Shown here: positions 35,913 to 48,569 of the stretch, in pieces
Numbering within the stretch: the stretch's first letter is position 1
Layout of the letters: each line of letters begins with the position of its first letter
Assembly: GCA_958298945.1 (NCBI GenBank)
Contig: OY282606.1
Location: forward strand, 53,705,920 to 53,769,919
From: Atherix ibis
Taxonomy: Eukaryota > Arthropoda > Insecta > Diptera > Athericidae
Length of the DNA: 64,000 nucleotides
Direction of reading: 5' to 3'
Translations under genes and position numbers: made by a program
Notes under the pieces: model-generated
Database searches by the model: none
Seen by the model: the letters and a program-made list of their open reading frames with translations, nothing else
Told to the model about the DNA's origin: nothing

Positions 35913-38879
35913 TATCAAAGTTTTTCGTATTTACTTAATACAAATATATTAGTATTTTACAATGAACGAATTCCCTTGTTTTTAATACAAGACACGATAT
36001 TCCTTAATATAACAACTAAGATTGAGTCGCTTGTTCGACTTTCCCTCTGTACTAATAACTTATTATTTTGTTAAGGTAAAAATACTCATATAAAAATATG
36101 CAAATAAATTTGATTTTATTATGAATAATAAAATTTTTATTTATCTATTTTTGTTTTTAATTTGCCTTTTAAGTTTAAATGTACTTGCATAAAGAGAAAA
36201 TCTTTGATAGTATAATTAATATATTTCTGAAGCAAATAATAAAACTAGATTACATTAAATATTATATTACCAAACATTTATATGTTAATCAAATTGTATT
36301 AAAGTATAAATATTATTATTGCTAAGAAAATATCAGTTTTTCAGTATTTGAGAAAAATGCACCAACAACTCTTCGTTCATCCCTTATAACAATGTCTACA
36401 CGCGCGATGCACCAAAATATTATAAGGATATTCAAAATTTCTTTAACCCAAGTTTTTAATAAAAAAACGTAATTTTTTTATTAATATTATTTAATATATT
36501 AGCATAAATATAACATAAAATTCATACATTTTCTTACAATCATCCAGTTTTTTTTTACGATATATTTATAAAAATCACTAAATACATTCCCAAAGTTGAT
36601 ATTATTTTGACATTTTTATAATAAAGTTAAAGAAAAAACTGTATGTTGTAAATTATTTAATTTGAAAATTAAATAGACTATAAAACGAGAAAAAATTATA
36701 TTATATCAATATAATATTGTATCGTATAGCAATTATATAATAAATATACTACCAATTAAAGAAAGAAAAAAATAATCAAGTATTTTGCCATTGAGAAAAT
36801 TAATTACTAAACATAATGATTTAATTTCATTTATATATAATTACATAAACACATATATATTTAAAAAGAAAGGCATTTTTTATATAACGAAAAATATGTT
36901 TGGAATATTTTGCAAATAATATTTTACTATCCTTAAATCCAATACGACGCACGTCAAAAAAATCACCTAGTCATTAATATTTCATTAGAAATATTTGTTA
37001 GAATAAGATTAAATATTTAAAAAAAATAATTCATTTAATTTGAAATATTTTTAAAAAATTCACTTTTCATTAAAAATTAATTAGCTTTAATATTTATAGA
37101 ATAAAAGCTAATTTCAAATTTTAAGTTACACAAACATTTGGAATTTCTTTTTTACACAACATACAAGTACAAATATATAAATATATATATATGGTATTTG
37201 TAAGTACACTTTTATTTTTGAAATTAACTAACTGACTTTATCAAATACCAAAATTAGTCAACTATTTTAAAATAAGCTTTTTTACCCAATCTTTAATAAA
37301 TATGAATATTATGATCGAAAAGTTGTAATTTTTTCAGTTTATACGATAGATAGCAAAAAAATACAATTTAATATTAACTTAAAGGCTTTCAACTTCTCCT
37401 AAACATATATTTACTCAATATATAACGTTTAGGCATAAATAAAAAATTAATACAAAGTCTGCTTATATGGTATAATTTATTTTATACACACCTTACATAC
37501 TATCAATTAAAATAGAAAATAAAATTTGAACTACTAAATTTCTTGTTAAAAAAGTGTACATCGATTCTTTTATCTCAAATAACGAATCTTTTTTGAAAAT
37601 TCATCTACAAAAATCTATACATTAACTATCTTAAAATTATAATTTGATTAAATATTAAATCATATTTTGCATGTCAAGAATTAAGTTATTATGGTAAGTT
37701 TAATCTATTATATGTGTATATAGCCCAGTGGACACAAACAACGTGCTCCATACCTACAAATCCTCTTAAAATATTTTGCTAATCTTAAACTGAATGAGTC
37801 CATACAATCTAATGTATTTAATTACAATAAAGTCTTAAGTGTAGAAAAAAAATTTTCATTAAATACAACCTTGCTACAAAAGTAAAAATTTCATAATAAA
37901 TGAAAACATGTACCCGGAAAAAAATTTCATAAAATTAGTCTATTTGTGGTATGAAAACGTTTAATTTATTCTACTAAAATAAAATCTTATAACAGCAACA
38001 GATGACACTCAGACTTATATTATACCAAGTAGCTTAAAAATAAAAATTTTAAACTCATTTTTACTATCAAAACATGTCTCCAAAGTGTAGTTTATTCTGG
38101 CAGTAAAAATATACCCGAAACAGTTTATATTTTTTTTGTCAACTGGAATTTGACGAGCTATATTAAAATCAGATGCACGTATACTTGTATAATTACATAA
38201 TTAGAAATTTTTTAATAAAATTCTATAATTTATCTGCAATTACTTTTTTTTAAATGAAAAAAAAGTTATTTTATGAAGAATGAACAAAATATAAATTTAC
38301 ACAAACCTATTTTAAGATGATTATGTCCCGTATTGAATTCTCACATTGAATTAGAAAAACTCACTTCTATTCTTAATAATAATTTACTCACAAATACTAT
38401 TTATCACACCACCTTTTAATATATTTTTCGTAGATTAAAAAAAAATTATTTCTATTTAATATTTGTAGAAATAAAGAAAAAAACAGAAATATTTGCGCAC
38501 TATATGATTATATAAACCTATTATGAAAATGTAATGAAAAAAATTTCACAAAATTTCACTTCGACATATCACTTAAGATATTAACTTCAAACTTTTTTAA
38601 AAAACATATAATTTTTTTTTTGTATTTCTAATCAATATTGTTAATTTTGTGCAAACGGAAATTGTGTACCAGCCATTAATTAACTGAAAACTGACAATTG
38701 CCTAAAATCCTTTCATCAATTCTTCACTTGTCTTTATAGTCCGAATACTATAAGTACGTTTTGAAAAATTTACTGAACTACGAGTTTTTTTTTTATTGTA
38801 AAATTTTACACCTATAACGTATTCCTATAAATAAATCGACCGCACACAGCTTACAATGAATAAATGGCACGGGTTCAGT

Positions 38880-39240
38880 GAAATATTTACACTAAATACG
38901 GGTGCAAAAATACATTCGCTTAGTCGACCGTTAACACGAATGGGGAAAACGTTTAGTTTCCAAAAACAATGTCCACACAGAAACCCGTTTTTGATATGAA
39001 CGGAACGATTCCCGAGGATCTAAGTCACATCCTATCTCTTCCAAATACCACCGGTAACTAACAACGAGGACCATCAGACTGAAGCCGATTACTGACTGCC
39101 GAGCAACGAGTGTCGAATACAGAGTGTCTAGTACACCAGTCTATCTATCTCAATGCACTCCCAAAAATATCAGAATTGATACAAAACTCACAACCCCTCT
39201 GACAGCGCACTACCATGAATATTGGTTAAAAGCAAGTTTC
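38880..39240 (-). promoter_or_regulatory. possible host promoter/first exon (minus strand)
   Basis: Base composition changes from very AT-rich to mixed here. On the minus strand two arthropod initiator-like TCAGT words occur (complements at 39,079-39,083 and 39,091-39,095), and the following sequence lacks long open frames, as a 5' leader would. I see no clear TATA box or downstream promoter element at the expected distance. This is suggestive only; no coding exon could be tied to it. Confidence 0.25.
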
Positions 39241-42100
39241 CCGCACTCAGAATAGACGAGTCGAAATTTTCTGTGTGGGAGAGATGATGAAATCCGCCCA
39301 ATCATCCCTTATCGGAGATATTCTCTGGTGGCAATAAACATTACCGGGTACAATGTGCCAGTCGTACCCGGCATATATGCAGGCACACGTCTGCCCCATT
39401 TCTGATCTTCTAGCAGGTGGCTGTGTTGCCATCGAGCATATTACAGCATGCCGTTGCGTTGAGAGGAAAATCTGCAACACGGAATTTAACTCTGACTCCG
39501 AATGCGGCTTTGACTCTGCCTCAAACTCTTTTATGAGTATTACGAATTCTACTACCACTGACACTTTATCGACGATGATACATTTTATGTTTCACAGTTT
39601 CATTGAGCTTAACCAAAGAGATAGAAATGCTCCATCAAATTGGAAGCTTTTTGGAGCAAAATAAGAGCATATCATCTGCTACGGTCTCTGCTTCACCTAT
39701 TGTCAATACTAACTCCTGTTCTGATTGCAACTATATATTGCGATGTACTGCGGAGTATAGAGTAGGCGATTCAGGAGCGAATTTCCTATATGGTTAACGG
39801 GAGAGCTGAATTTACCCTAAGAAGATACATACATATCTACATTGTTTCATTGGGGATGAAATCCATGGGATTGGATTCTACACAGTTACACAGCAATCTG
39901 ATATACCAAATAAACGATGAGAATAGAAGAGATATTGTATCTTTTGATGATGCTCTTATACAAGTATTGTATAGTTGGCTGGCTCTCTTCTTTAGGTTTA
40001 TTTTTCCTATTCAGAGCAAACACGCACAAACTCATACCTCATAAGCTCCACTTTGCAAACCTTATCAGTCATTTACATAAATTCAATTTCAGGCTGATGA
40101 TATATTTACGAAGTGGATGGCAGCTATAACAGGCCTTGGGATTGCTATTTATGAAAGTGAGAATGTACTCGTATTCTAGTTTATACTTTTTTTCTAGTAA
40201 TGTCCTAGAACACATTTTGAATAAAAAAAACTACCACTCACATATTCTTTCTTAATAACATATTCCTTCGAATTATACCGGACAAAAATGGACTTTTCGA
40301 TAAGCAAATCCTTTACAAACCATATATTAAACTAGAGTCTCGATAATTGATACCATTGTTAATTAGTTTTTCGCAAATAAAAGGGGTCGCGCTAATCCAC
40401 TCAACTGTACTATACAAAAGAGTAAGATAACTCTTGGAAAATGTCTTAGAGCTTGAAGACTAACGCATTTTTCGTATTCTTTTTTTTTTGTTGCTATCAA
40501 ATATCAATAACAGATATCGATTATAACAAGACTACAGTACGAATTACATAAAAGCGAATAATGAGAGGGATTGTTTTTTTAATTAACGACAGAATATATA
40601 AACATTATGTGTAGTACATTGTACATTCAAGCATATATATAGTAAAAGGTAATTCAACCGCTCTTAGTAAAAGGTAATTCAACCTCCTTTCAAATAATAC
40701 CGATTCATATCAAGAACACAAACACACTATAAGATAATTAGGTTGAGAATGCACAACTTTCATTATAATGTTCTTGGCTGGTATGTTTGAGGAATGTTTT
40801 ATTGCTTCAAAGTGTGTTAACCTATACTTCAGGCATATTTCTGGTATGGAAGCATCCTATTTTCATTTAAAACCAAATATAAACACATATTCACAAGTGC
40901 ATAAATAAACGGAGGCTGAGTATAAATTTCGAAAATAAATAGTTTCATAAGTGCATGTTGACATTATTCCTACAAACCATTTCTCAAACTCTTTGAAACT
41001 TGGTGAAAATGGAATTTGTAATATTCCATAAAGTACACAGAAATAATATGATTTGTAGACTCGAATAATTGCACAAGAGTGATTTTATTAGTAATATTCT
41101 AATCTAAAGTAATTGAACTTTTGACCAAGCCAGTATGTTCTGAATTTTATAAGAAATCATTGGAAGAGTACTTTAAGTCAATATTATCTTATACATGGTT
41201 TTCGATTTAGAAAATATATTGTAGTTTATATAAAAAATATTATGATGGATCTTTAAAATTTACAGCAATAAATAAATAAAATTTAGATGGTAATGTATTC
41301 TCACAAAATGAAGGGACAATTATTCACAAACACTTTCAATCTGTGATTATTCAGGAATATTGACATTTTCTGTCTACCTTAATCAGAATAAGTTTACCAA
41401 AAAACTGTATACTCGTATACATTAAATTCTTATATACAAACTCATCCTAAACAAAACTTTTTTTTGAGATTCAAAGAACATATTTTAATAGAAAATAATG
41501 CATAAGTAAACATTATAAATATGATATAAACTATACTATTATATACAAAAAGAAAATATTTATATCTTGATAGGCTTAAAATATGTTAAGATAATATGAA
41601 ACAGAAATTATTCTCAGACATAGTCCAGTTTTGTTTTCGTAAATCTACAATGTCATAATGAGAATAAAAAAAGTTGGTTTTTTTAATAAAGCATACCATT
41701 TATAAAAATATAAAGATTATAAAAATAAAATATGAACAGTAATTCCTTGCCAAATCAAAAAAAATGGATGAATTTGGGAAAATCAGTAAACAATAATAAC
41801 AAACTAAAATTATTCTTTTTACCATATTTAGTAGGAACTTTAGTATTTGAAATTATATAGACTTGATTTGGACGTGTGTTTATCTTTGAAATCAAGAAGG
41901 CGATTTAAAATTACAACCATTAAATATTTTTTTTCCAAGGAAAATTTGAACAGACAAATGTCAAAATAATCAAAACTTATCATAGTATGTTATTTGTTAA
42001 ATACACTTAAAAAAACCATTAAAATATTAAAATTAAGCGAATTTTGTATATATCATATTTACGAGTCTGGTCATATTGTCTGGTCTGAATTATGATCAGG
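39241..42100. other. interval without assignable gene; short tandem repeat
   Basis: Open frames of 103-105 codons overlap on both strands at 39,247-39,664, in less AT-rich sequence, but neither resembles a known family. A 20-base unit (TAGTAAAAGGTAATTCAACC) is repeated at 40,640-40,659 and 40,665-40,684. The rest is AT-rich. Confidence 0.4.
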
Positions 42101-42104
42101 CGGC

Positions 42105-42320
42105 ATCATTACGTCGTACTGCTTTCAAAATGAGGCTGGGACGACGGAAGATGTCAAACTTCACCTTTTTTTCGAGACATGCTGCTATCAAGTGGCCTGC
42201 AAGATCGTGCGATTTAACGACCGTACACTTTTTTCCATGAGGCTACATTAAATCAATAGTATATGCCAATAAGCCGACATTACTTTTCAAACTAGCGAGC
42301 AATACTTGAAGTTTCAATAA
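42105..42320 (+). pseudogene. DD41D-type mariner transposase fragment (another lineage)
   Basis: The plus-strand frame FQNEAGTTEDVKLHLF followed by SRHAAIKWPARSCDLTTVHF and P*GYIKSIVYANKP matches the segment of DD41D transposases around the second and third aspartates (FQQDGA..., ISR.gdi.WPPRSCDLTPLDFFLWGY.KS.VYA). The second aspartate is N and the third is H, with an added stop, so it is dead. It lies immediately upstream of a different DD41D element at 42,344 and is not part of it. Confidence 0.65.
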
Positions 42321-42439
42321 ACATATTTACCATAAATTATATAGGGTGGTCCATCTAGCGGTTGCATTTTGAACCACTATTTATTTGAAGTAATTGAGTG
42401 TTAAATGTAATCACGAATTGACAGCTTGTTAGTTGAAAG

Positions 42440-43611
42440 CTTAGATTAAAGAATACCTGGATAGGCCCTCACCGTATATGTATACGCAATTTTGTGTAAG
42501 AATTTTTACGTGGGGGATATGACTGTCAAAAATTTTTTATGTAGACATGAAACCCACTGCCATCTATGTGTTGTAATGGAAATTTATTTAATTGCAAAAG
42601 CATAATTTATATTTATTTTAATTCACTTATTGGAAACAAAAGTACAATTTAAATACAACGATAGGTCATTTTTATTTTTTGTACAATCTTTTGATACGAA
42701 ATGGAATTCTATATTAGGTTTACTATACATTTCGTAAATATCAATCAAATATAAACCGCCTCAATTTTGTAGACTTTCGGAGAGTTTGAAAACTTTAATT
42801 CTCCATGAAAGTGGAGACTTGGGGGTTAGCTTTGTCATTTGTGAATCCGATGTTGACAGTTCAATGTTTACCATAAAATAGTACACTGCCGGTGTATATA
42901 AAGTGTGTGTAAGAAAGTTTAAGGGACCGAATTTTTCTGTCTATTTTCCATTGCTGTTTTTATTATGTTATAATAATTAAAGTTTATTCTTCGGTAAGCT
43001 TATTATTTAAATAAATTTGTTTTGCTTGCTCTATTATACCACATTATAATGCATTTACTTAATAATATTTTTTTTATTTTTTAAAAATATTAGTTATTAA
43101 GTTTTAAAGTACATTAAATTTTTCATTTTGTAATTTAGTTTTAGAGCATTTTCTTTAATATTGTATACGATTAACATCTTATTGTGCACATAATTGCATT
43201 CATATAATCAAATAACTTAGAATTCATATTTTTATATACTCTTCCCCACTTTAAAAATTATGTTTTAATAAATAATATACAGTTGAAATAAATGAAATGA
43301 AAATACATAATAAATAAATAAATATTAAAAAAAAAATAAAACTGTGTTTTATTGCATATTTACAAAACTAATTCCATCAAACAACAAAACACGCAATATT
43401 AAAAAATCTGCTTTTTACGCATAAATGATATCACATATGAAAAATGGTTTTAAATGAACCGCTTCAATCGCATACTGAACTTTTAAATTGGCCCCCAATG
43501 ATTTACGCCGTTTCTGTTGTATTGCATGTATGTGCGTTCTATGAATGTATTGCCACAAAATTCGGTCAGAATTTTTGTGTTGAGGCCTATCCAGCTCTTC
43601 TTCAATCTATG
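42440..43611. mobile_element. non-autonomous hAT-like element nested in the mariner
   Basis: The 1,172-bp insertion is flanked by the octamer GTTGAAAG at 42,432-42,439 and 43,612-43,619. The octamer is present once at the same site in the uninterrupted copy (near 61,359). Ends are 28-bp inverted repeats, 24 of 28 matched, reading CTTAGATTAAAGAATACCTG on the left and CATAGATTGAAGAAGAGCTG on the right (complement), both closing with GATAGGCC. The right end has A at position 2 and G at 5, and the octamer has T at 2 and A at 7, both hAT tendencies. No transposase frame is present. A P-like origin (also 8-bp duplications) is less likely but not excluded. Confidence 0.82.
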
Positions 43612-43634
43612 GTTGAAAGTCTGAATTTTACGAA

Positions 43635-44720
43635 ATGGTAATCCATACGCTTGAAGAAAACTGAGAAATATTGAGAACTTACTTTCAAAGTGGTGAGTCT
43701 TCAACCAAAACTGTGAGAGATTTAAAAAAAAATGAGCAAAGATTGAATGCCAATTCAACTTGTGGACAAATTCGTGAGGCGAGTTCGCGAAACTGGTTTG
43801 TTGGTTCCCAAAGCAACTCGTTCCCGCTCTAATACAGTGCGTACAACCAAGAATATTGCCGCTGTTGCTGAACATGTCAGTGATCATCCATCAACATCAA
43901 CTCGTCACCGTTCTCATGAATTGAACATTTCTCGCACTTCTCTGTTGAGTATTTTGCACAAAGACCTCGTTATGAAAGCTTACAAAGTTGAATTAGTTCA
44001 ACAACTAAAGCCGCATGAGCATCCGATGCGTTTTCGGTTTTCCCAATGGGCTCAAAATCAATTGGCCGAAGATGAGCATTTTTACCGAAAAATCATCTTT
44101 TCGGATGAGGCCCATTTCCACCTCGGTGGGTAGTGTATGTCAACAAACAAAATTGTCGCATCTGGGGCTCAGAAAATCCATACGTCACCATGGAAAAGCC
44201 GATGCATTAACAAGGAGTCACGGTTTGGTGCGGATTTTGGACTGGAGTCATCAATGGCCCGTTTTTTCGTCGAAAACGATGAAGGAGCCGCCGTTTCGGT
44301 CAATGGTGAGCGCTATCGTGGCATGGTCAACGAATTTTTATTTCCAAAAGTTGAAGAGAATGGCATGGGTGACATTTGGTTTCAACAGGACGGGCCACTT
44401 GCCACACAGCCAACGTAACAATCCAACTTTTGGGCACTGCTTTCGAAAACCGAATAATCAGCCGAAATTCTGATGTCAATTTGCCGCCTCGGAACTGTGA
44501 TTTAAGCCCGTTGGATTTGTTTCTGTGGGGAGCTGTTAAGGGTAAATGTTACGCAAGCCATCCAGAGATAATTGAGGCCTTGAAACACGAAATCAAAGTT
44601 GCCATTGAAGAGATACAGGCCCAGACAATCAAAAATGTACTGCAAAATTGGGTCGAGAGAATGGGGTACTGTAAGGCCAGCTATGGCAATCATTTAAATG
44701 ATGTTGTGTTTCATTCTTAA
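43635..44720 (+). pseudogene. DD41D mariner transposase (family D), broken
   Basis: From ATG 43,635 the reading runs MVIHTLEEN, then TGA for tryptophan, IL, and on to TGLLVPKATRSRSNTVRTTK, RSHELNISRTSLLSILHKDL (helix-turn-helix) and FYRKIIFSDEAHFHLGG (first D). A 4-bp insertion near 44,131 and a 1-bp deletion right after the second aspartate codon (FQQD, near 44,390) shift frame. The third aspartate is in LSPLDLFLWG. In the sister copy 41 residues separate the second and third aspartates, the DD41D spacing reported for rosa-type mariners. It ends NHLNDVVFHS before TAA 44,718-44,720. Confidence 0.88.
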
Positions 44721-44823
44721 ATTTAAAGTTTCAATCTTTCTAATAAAACCGAAAATTTAAAAAAATATACATTGGTTTTTTTTATTTACTTTTTAAAATG
44801 CAACTTTTAAATGGTCCACCCTA

Positions 44824-45878
44824 CGAGTATATACAACTCCTTTTATTTAATCTTAAAGATAAATATCCGTTAATGAAAAATCTTTACGATCTAATGGTAA
44901 ATGATCTATCTCAGTATATTCTCAAAAAAACTAACTGACCATTTCCCGCAAAAACTTATCTAAAATGAAGTAGATTAGAACTACCTTTAAGAAGTGTAGA
45001 TAAAACTAGTGGAAAAGAGTACGGATTTGTGTAAGGCAAATTTCTCATGTCCATATTTATATTAGGTAATGCGAATGTGTTACATACTATATTTACGCTA
45101 CTATCACCATCTATTGAGATTTTATTATGGAATATAAACCAAATTTTAATACGAGTAGTATATTGTTACCCAAAATGTGTTTTAAAATATTTTTATTTTA
45201 TTATTTATCGCTATTATTTGTAATGAATTTATTTAAAAATTATTGAATCGTTATTTTGCTACTTTCTACAGACTAAAATTGAAATTTGTTTATTTAATTG
45301 TATTTTAATTATAGTACGCATCATAGAGTTCACTATGAAGTGGTTAGTAAAGAGACCACTATCTCTAGTCGTGGTAAAGAGACCACTATCTCTCTCTATG
45401 AAATTATGAAATTGTGAATGAAAAATTCACAATTTCATAATTTCATAAGCATTTTAGTTTGCAATCTTAGACTATGACTGAGTCAATAATAATATATTTA
45501 TTTTAAAAATAAGTATTAATAATAGTCGAACTCAACGATGGTCTTATTCTTAAAGAATAATTAAAATGTATTGTATAAAAATGATAAGCTTCAATTTTAA
45601 TTTTTTTAGTCTTTTAATACATAACTTTTGATAGAACTGATACCTTACAATTATGTTTTAGTTTAGTACTTTTACTACTGTAGTTTGTTGAAATATGACA
45701 GCAATATTTTGATAGCTTCTCCTATCCAGTCCTTTTAAAATCTATGGTATGGATAATTTTTAATAATTTAGTGTGTTGGTTTTCTTATAGACGTGTGCAA
45801 AAAAATATGCAAAAACACTTGTAAAAATATTGGCACTAAAGATAACAGAAATTTAAGCTATCCAAAATTTATGCTGTT
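44824..45878. other. AT-rich interval, no gene recognised
   Basis: Apart from the tandem/hairpin structure at 45,347-45,447 nothing is assignable. Confidence 0.45.
45347..45447. repeat. tandem 20-mer plus perfect 23-bp-arm hairpin
   Basis: GTAAAGAGACCACTATCTCT occurs at 45,347-45,366 and 45,374-45,393. Directly after it is an inverted repeat with perfect 23-bp arms (45,397-45,419 and 45,425-45,447) and a five-base loop, GAAAA. The arms are AT-rich and non-coding, and there is no T-run that would suggest a Pol III terminator. Confidence 0.75.
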
Positions 45879-45879
45879 T

Positions 45880-46525
45880 TTCCAAAAGAAGTCCAGATGT
45901 CTTGGCATCGCGCCGCGGTTTTGCAGTTCAACACTCCCAGCATATTTTTGGCGTCTTGGCTAATACCGTCGCTCTACTGAAAACAGAGCCTACCATGTCT
46001 TCTGGGACCATAAATTGAATCACTGTATATTTCCCGGAAGCATATTCCTCTATTAGTAGTAATTTTATCCACAACCGGCCAGTTACGGTAACGCGCAAGG
46101 ATCCCATCGTTAAATAGGCTCTGGAACCATCTATCTTTTAAAAAAGGGGGCCAAAAATTCTTCGAAAGATTCTTCTCTCGAACGTGGATAAGAGTTCGAA
46201 ATTGTTTTTCCTGAAAACCCAAGTTTACGAAGGATATATGATAACTGGCAAGACTAGTGTCTTGGTATGGTCACAATTTTGGAGCGAAATAATTAAGACT
46301 GACTGAACTAGGCTCTGCTGGCAGCCAGCAGCCGTGCGCGTATTTCTTCCTGCTCCGGCTATTAAACCACCACATGGTCAATTTGGTTGGAAGTGGTCCT
46401 GTTTAGAGATATTCAGATGGTCTTTTTGGATATACTCGTATTTCCTCACAAACCAGGTACTTTCGACGACCATTTCATTTGCCGCTTCGCAAGCTTTGGC
46501 TGCCAACGTATCGTCTAAATTCAGA
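45880..46525 (-). pseudogene. endonuclease/RT retrotransposon relic, deleted
   Basis: The minus strand begins near 46,520 with CEAANEMVVESTWFVRKYEY followed by IQKDHLNISKQDHFQPNQID and HVVV, the NQIDHV endonuclease block. After a large deletion come KTLVLPVIIYPS, WVFRKNNFELLSTFERRIFR (v.iRPVllYGsETWtl...L..FErkilRrIfGP block) and RIFGPLF. Then FNDGILARYRNWPVVDKITT, YGPRRHGRLCFQ and DGISQDAKNMLGVLNCKTAA complete the C-terminal block. The order fits one element with most of its RT lost. The fragment at 25,351 is the same family. Confidence 0.78.
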
Positions 46526-46791
46526 ATTTCATCCTATCTTGATAATAAAGTCCCAGAGTGATTTTTGTATCAGAATTGGAAGAGGCGTTTTTCAAAGCGG
46601 TGTCCTTTTCCAAATCGGTAGACTCCTCCGTAGTTATTGTATGAGGCTAATTTTATTGTATTTGCCTCGCATATATATAGCGCATAGCCTCTCACTTATT
46701 GCCTCAAATCTGATAATAACTTACTATTTCTTCTAGCTGACTAAGAAGCCTGTTCCGACCACCTGCTGTTTTGGATAGCACCTGTAATATA

Positions 46792-47756
46792 CTAGGTGTA
46801 TAAGCTTAATTTCGCTGTTTGGTCATAGATGGCGTGAGTGAGCGTATTAAGCTACCATGGGCACGCCGTCCTTTTTTTTATAAGTTTGACATCTGTCAAC
46901 ATTAATTAGTAAACATTTTCAGCAATTTCGTACAACAACATACATTTTTCCTTTCCTCTGCTTTTATCCGTCAATTTGAAGAAATCGGCTGCCGAATCGA
47001 ATCGAATGACGATGGAGGCCTATGGTGATAGTGCTTTATCGGAAACAACGTGCCGAGATTGGTTTCGTCGGTTCAAAGACGGCAATTTTGACTTGTGGGA
47101 CAAGAAGCGTGAAATTCGGCCAAGGAGAATCCTAAACGCAAGAAATCGTGGGTTGATACCGGCCAACCAGCAACATCTTCCCCAAGACCAAATCGCTTAG
47201 GACGGAAGACAATGCTGTGCGTTTGGTGGAATCAGCGGGGTATCGTCTACTATGAGATGTTGAAATCTGGTGAAACTGTCAATGCCCACCGCTATCACCA
47301 ACAACTGATCAAATTGCACCGTGCTCTGCGTGAAAAAAGGACGGATTATCTGCAAAGACATGACAAGCTGATTTTCCTCCATGACAACGCACCATCGCAC
47401 ACGTTAAAAATTGTCCAAAACTACATAGAGACACACAACTGGGAGGTGCTACCCCACCCCGCTTATTCACCAGACCTGGCCCCTTCCGACTACCACCTGT
47501 TTTCGTCGAAGAGCCACGCGCTCGCTGAGCAGCACTTCGATGGCTTAATGAGTGGTTTGCCCCGAAAATGGCTTAATGAGTGGTTTGCCTCGAAAGAGAA
47601 GGAATTTTTTTTGGCGTGGTATCCACAAATTGCCCGAGAGATGGAAAAAATGTGTAGCTAGCGAAGGCAAGTACTTTGAATAAATTTGTTTTTGCTTTCT
47701 ATAAAAAAACATGTTTTTTTTGACAAAAAACAACGGATTTAACCTTATACAACTTG
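46792..47756 (+). mobile_element. mauritiana-type mariner (family C), copy 2, internally deleted
   Basis: The 965-bp element lies between TA 46,790-46,791 and TA 47,757-47,758. The left end is CTAGGTGTATAAGCTTAATT, and the right end is the complement of CAAGTTGTATAAGGTTAAAT. Against copy 1 it lacks about 40-50 bp around the start codon and about 310 bp near 47,125, and has a 28-bp-period internal duplication at 47,541-47,596. Confidence 0.93.
46965..47700 (+). pseudogene. Mos1-like transposase, internally deleted
   Basis: The start codon region is missing. The frame picks up at LKKSAAESNRMTMEAYGDSA, ETTCRDWFRRFKDGNFDLWD and KKREIRPR, then jumps at AGGAGAATCC (near 47,127) into the segment equivalent to NPKRKKSWVDPGQ, removing part of the DNA-binding domain and the first catalytic block (TGDEKW). 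The second and third aspartates remain (LHDNAPSHTLKIVQNY, SPDLAPSDYHLF). It then has the ESLMSGL-like duplication and a frameshift before REMEKMCS. It could be moved only by a transposase made elsewhere. Confidence 0.92.
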
Positions 47757-47758
47757 TA

Positions 47759-48569
47759 TATTGAAGTTGCTGTTCTCCAAAATACCATTCCCTGTAAACT
47801 GTATCTCTTGTAAGGCTGTTACGTATATCAGCCAGGTACGTTGATATAGTATCGGCTAATTACTGAGCAACTCCGATTCTATATAAGGAGCGTAATTTAC
47901 ATGAGTAAATGCGCCATTTCCTTCACCGGGTCAATTACTATTATTTTCTATATTCTGCATTTTAATTAGAGTTGTTTTTAAAGGATGTGGGTATCAACTC
48001 TAAGCCTAACGTACCTAGAGGACAGTATTTCAACTGACCTTTAGGATTTCGCAAACATTTGATGAGCAACTACAGTTCTATTACCGAAAAAGCTTGTTGA
48101 GTGAGTGTTAACTTTAGTAATAAACTTAAGGGCAAGAACTATTAAAATGATGTATGTGAAGTATAACAGATAACGTAAAAATTTAAATTTCCAAACAAAA
48201 TTTTGGTTATTGAAAATTATTGAGCTGTAAAAGAGCATAGTTGGAATTTGCATATAATAAAAACAGCGAAACTTTCAGAATAACCAATTATTTTCTCTGT
48301 TTTTTTCTTCAATAAAATTTTGATGCATTATACAGAAAAATGATAGATTATCTATGCATAAAAGTTTTTTATATATTATATTATATATATTTTATTTACT
48401 TGAATATGAAATAAGTTCTTTCGTTATAGCAAGAATGGTTCGTATACGCAAAATACTTCATAATTTTTTAATTTTCGATACTATTCTGCCCAAAATAGGG
48501 ACGCTAGATTAATTAATTCTATTATCAAAAGAAATCCAAGAAAAACTCTAAACTGTATACAAATTATAT
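47759..48569. other. interval without assignable gene
   Basis: No motif recognised; mixed then AT-rich composition. Confidence 0.4.

Larger units (their letters stand above)
33181..38860. other. long AT-rich interval with inverted and tandem repeats
   Basis: 5.7 kb of very AT-rich sequence without a gene I can support. It includes the 24-bp inverted repeat at 35,726-35,795, three GATAAAACCCTGCT units at 35,854-35,912, and two copies of TTTTTTCATTCTGCTTTAAT near 33,216-33,270. It could be intron or intergenic DNA. Confidence 0.45.
42344..44821 (+). mobile_element. DD41D (rosa-like) mariner (family D), copy 1, interrupted
   Basis: The left end is GGGTGGTCCATCTAGCGGTT after TA (42,342-42,343). 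The right end ...AAATGGTCCACCC precedes TA (44,822-44,823). After removal of the 1,172-bp insertion at 42,440-43,611 and its duplicated octamer, the leader and coding sequence match copy 2 at 61,271. This gives a pre-insertion element of roughly 1.3 kb. Confidence 0.9.

Noticed and set aside
39247..39664. Overlapping 103-105-codon open frames on both strands
   Set aside because: No recognisable domain, no start context or splice evidence; left as unassigned sequence.
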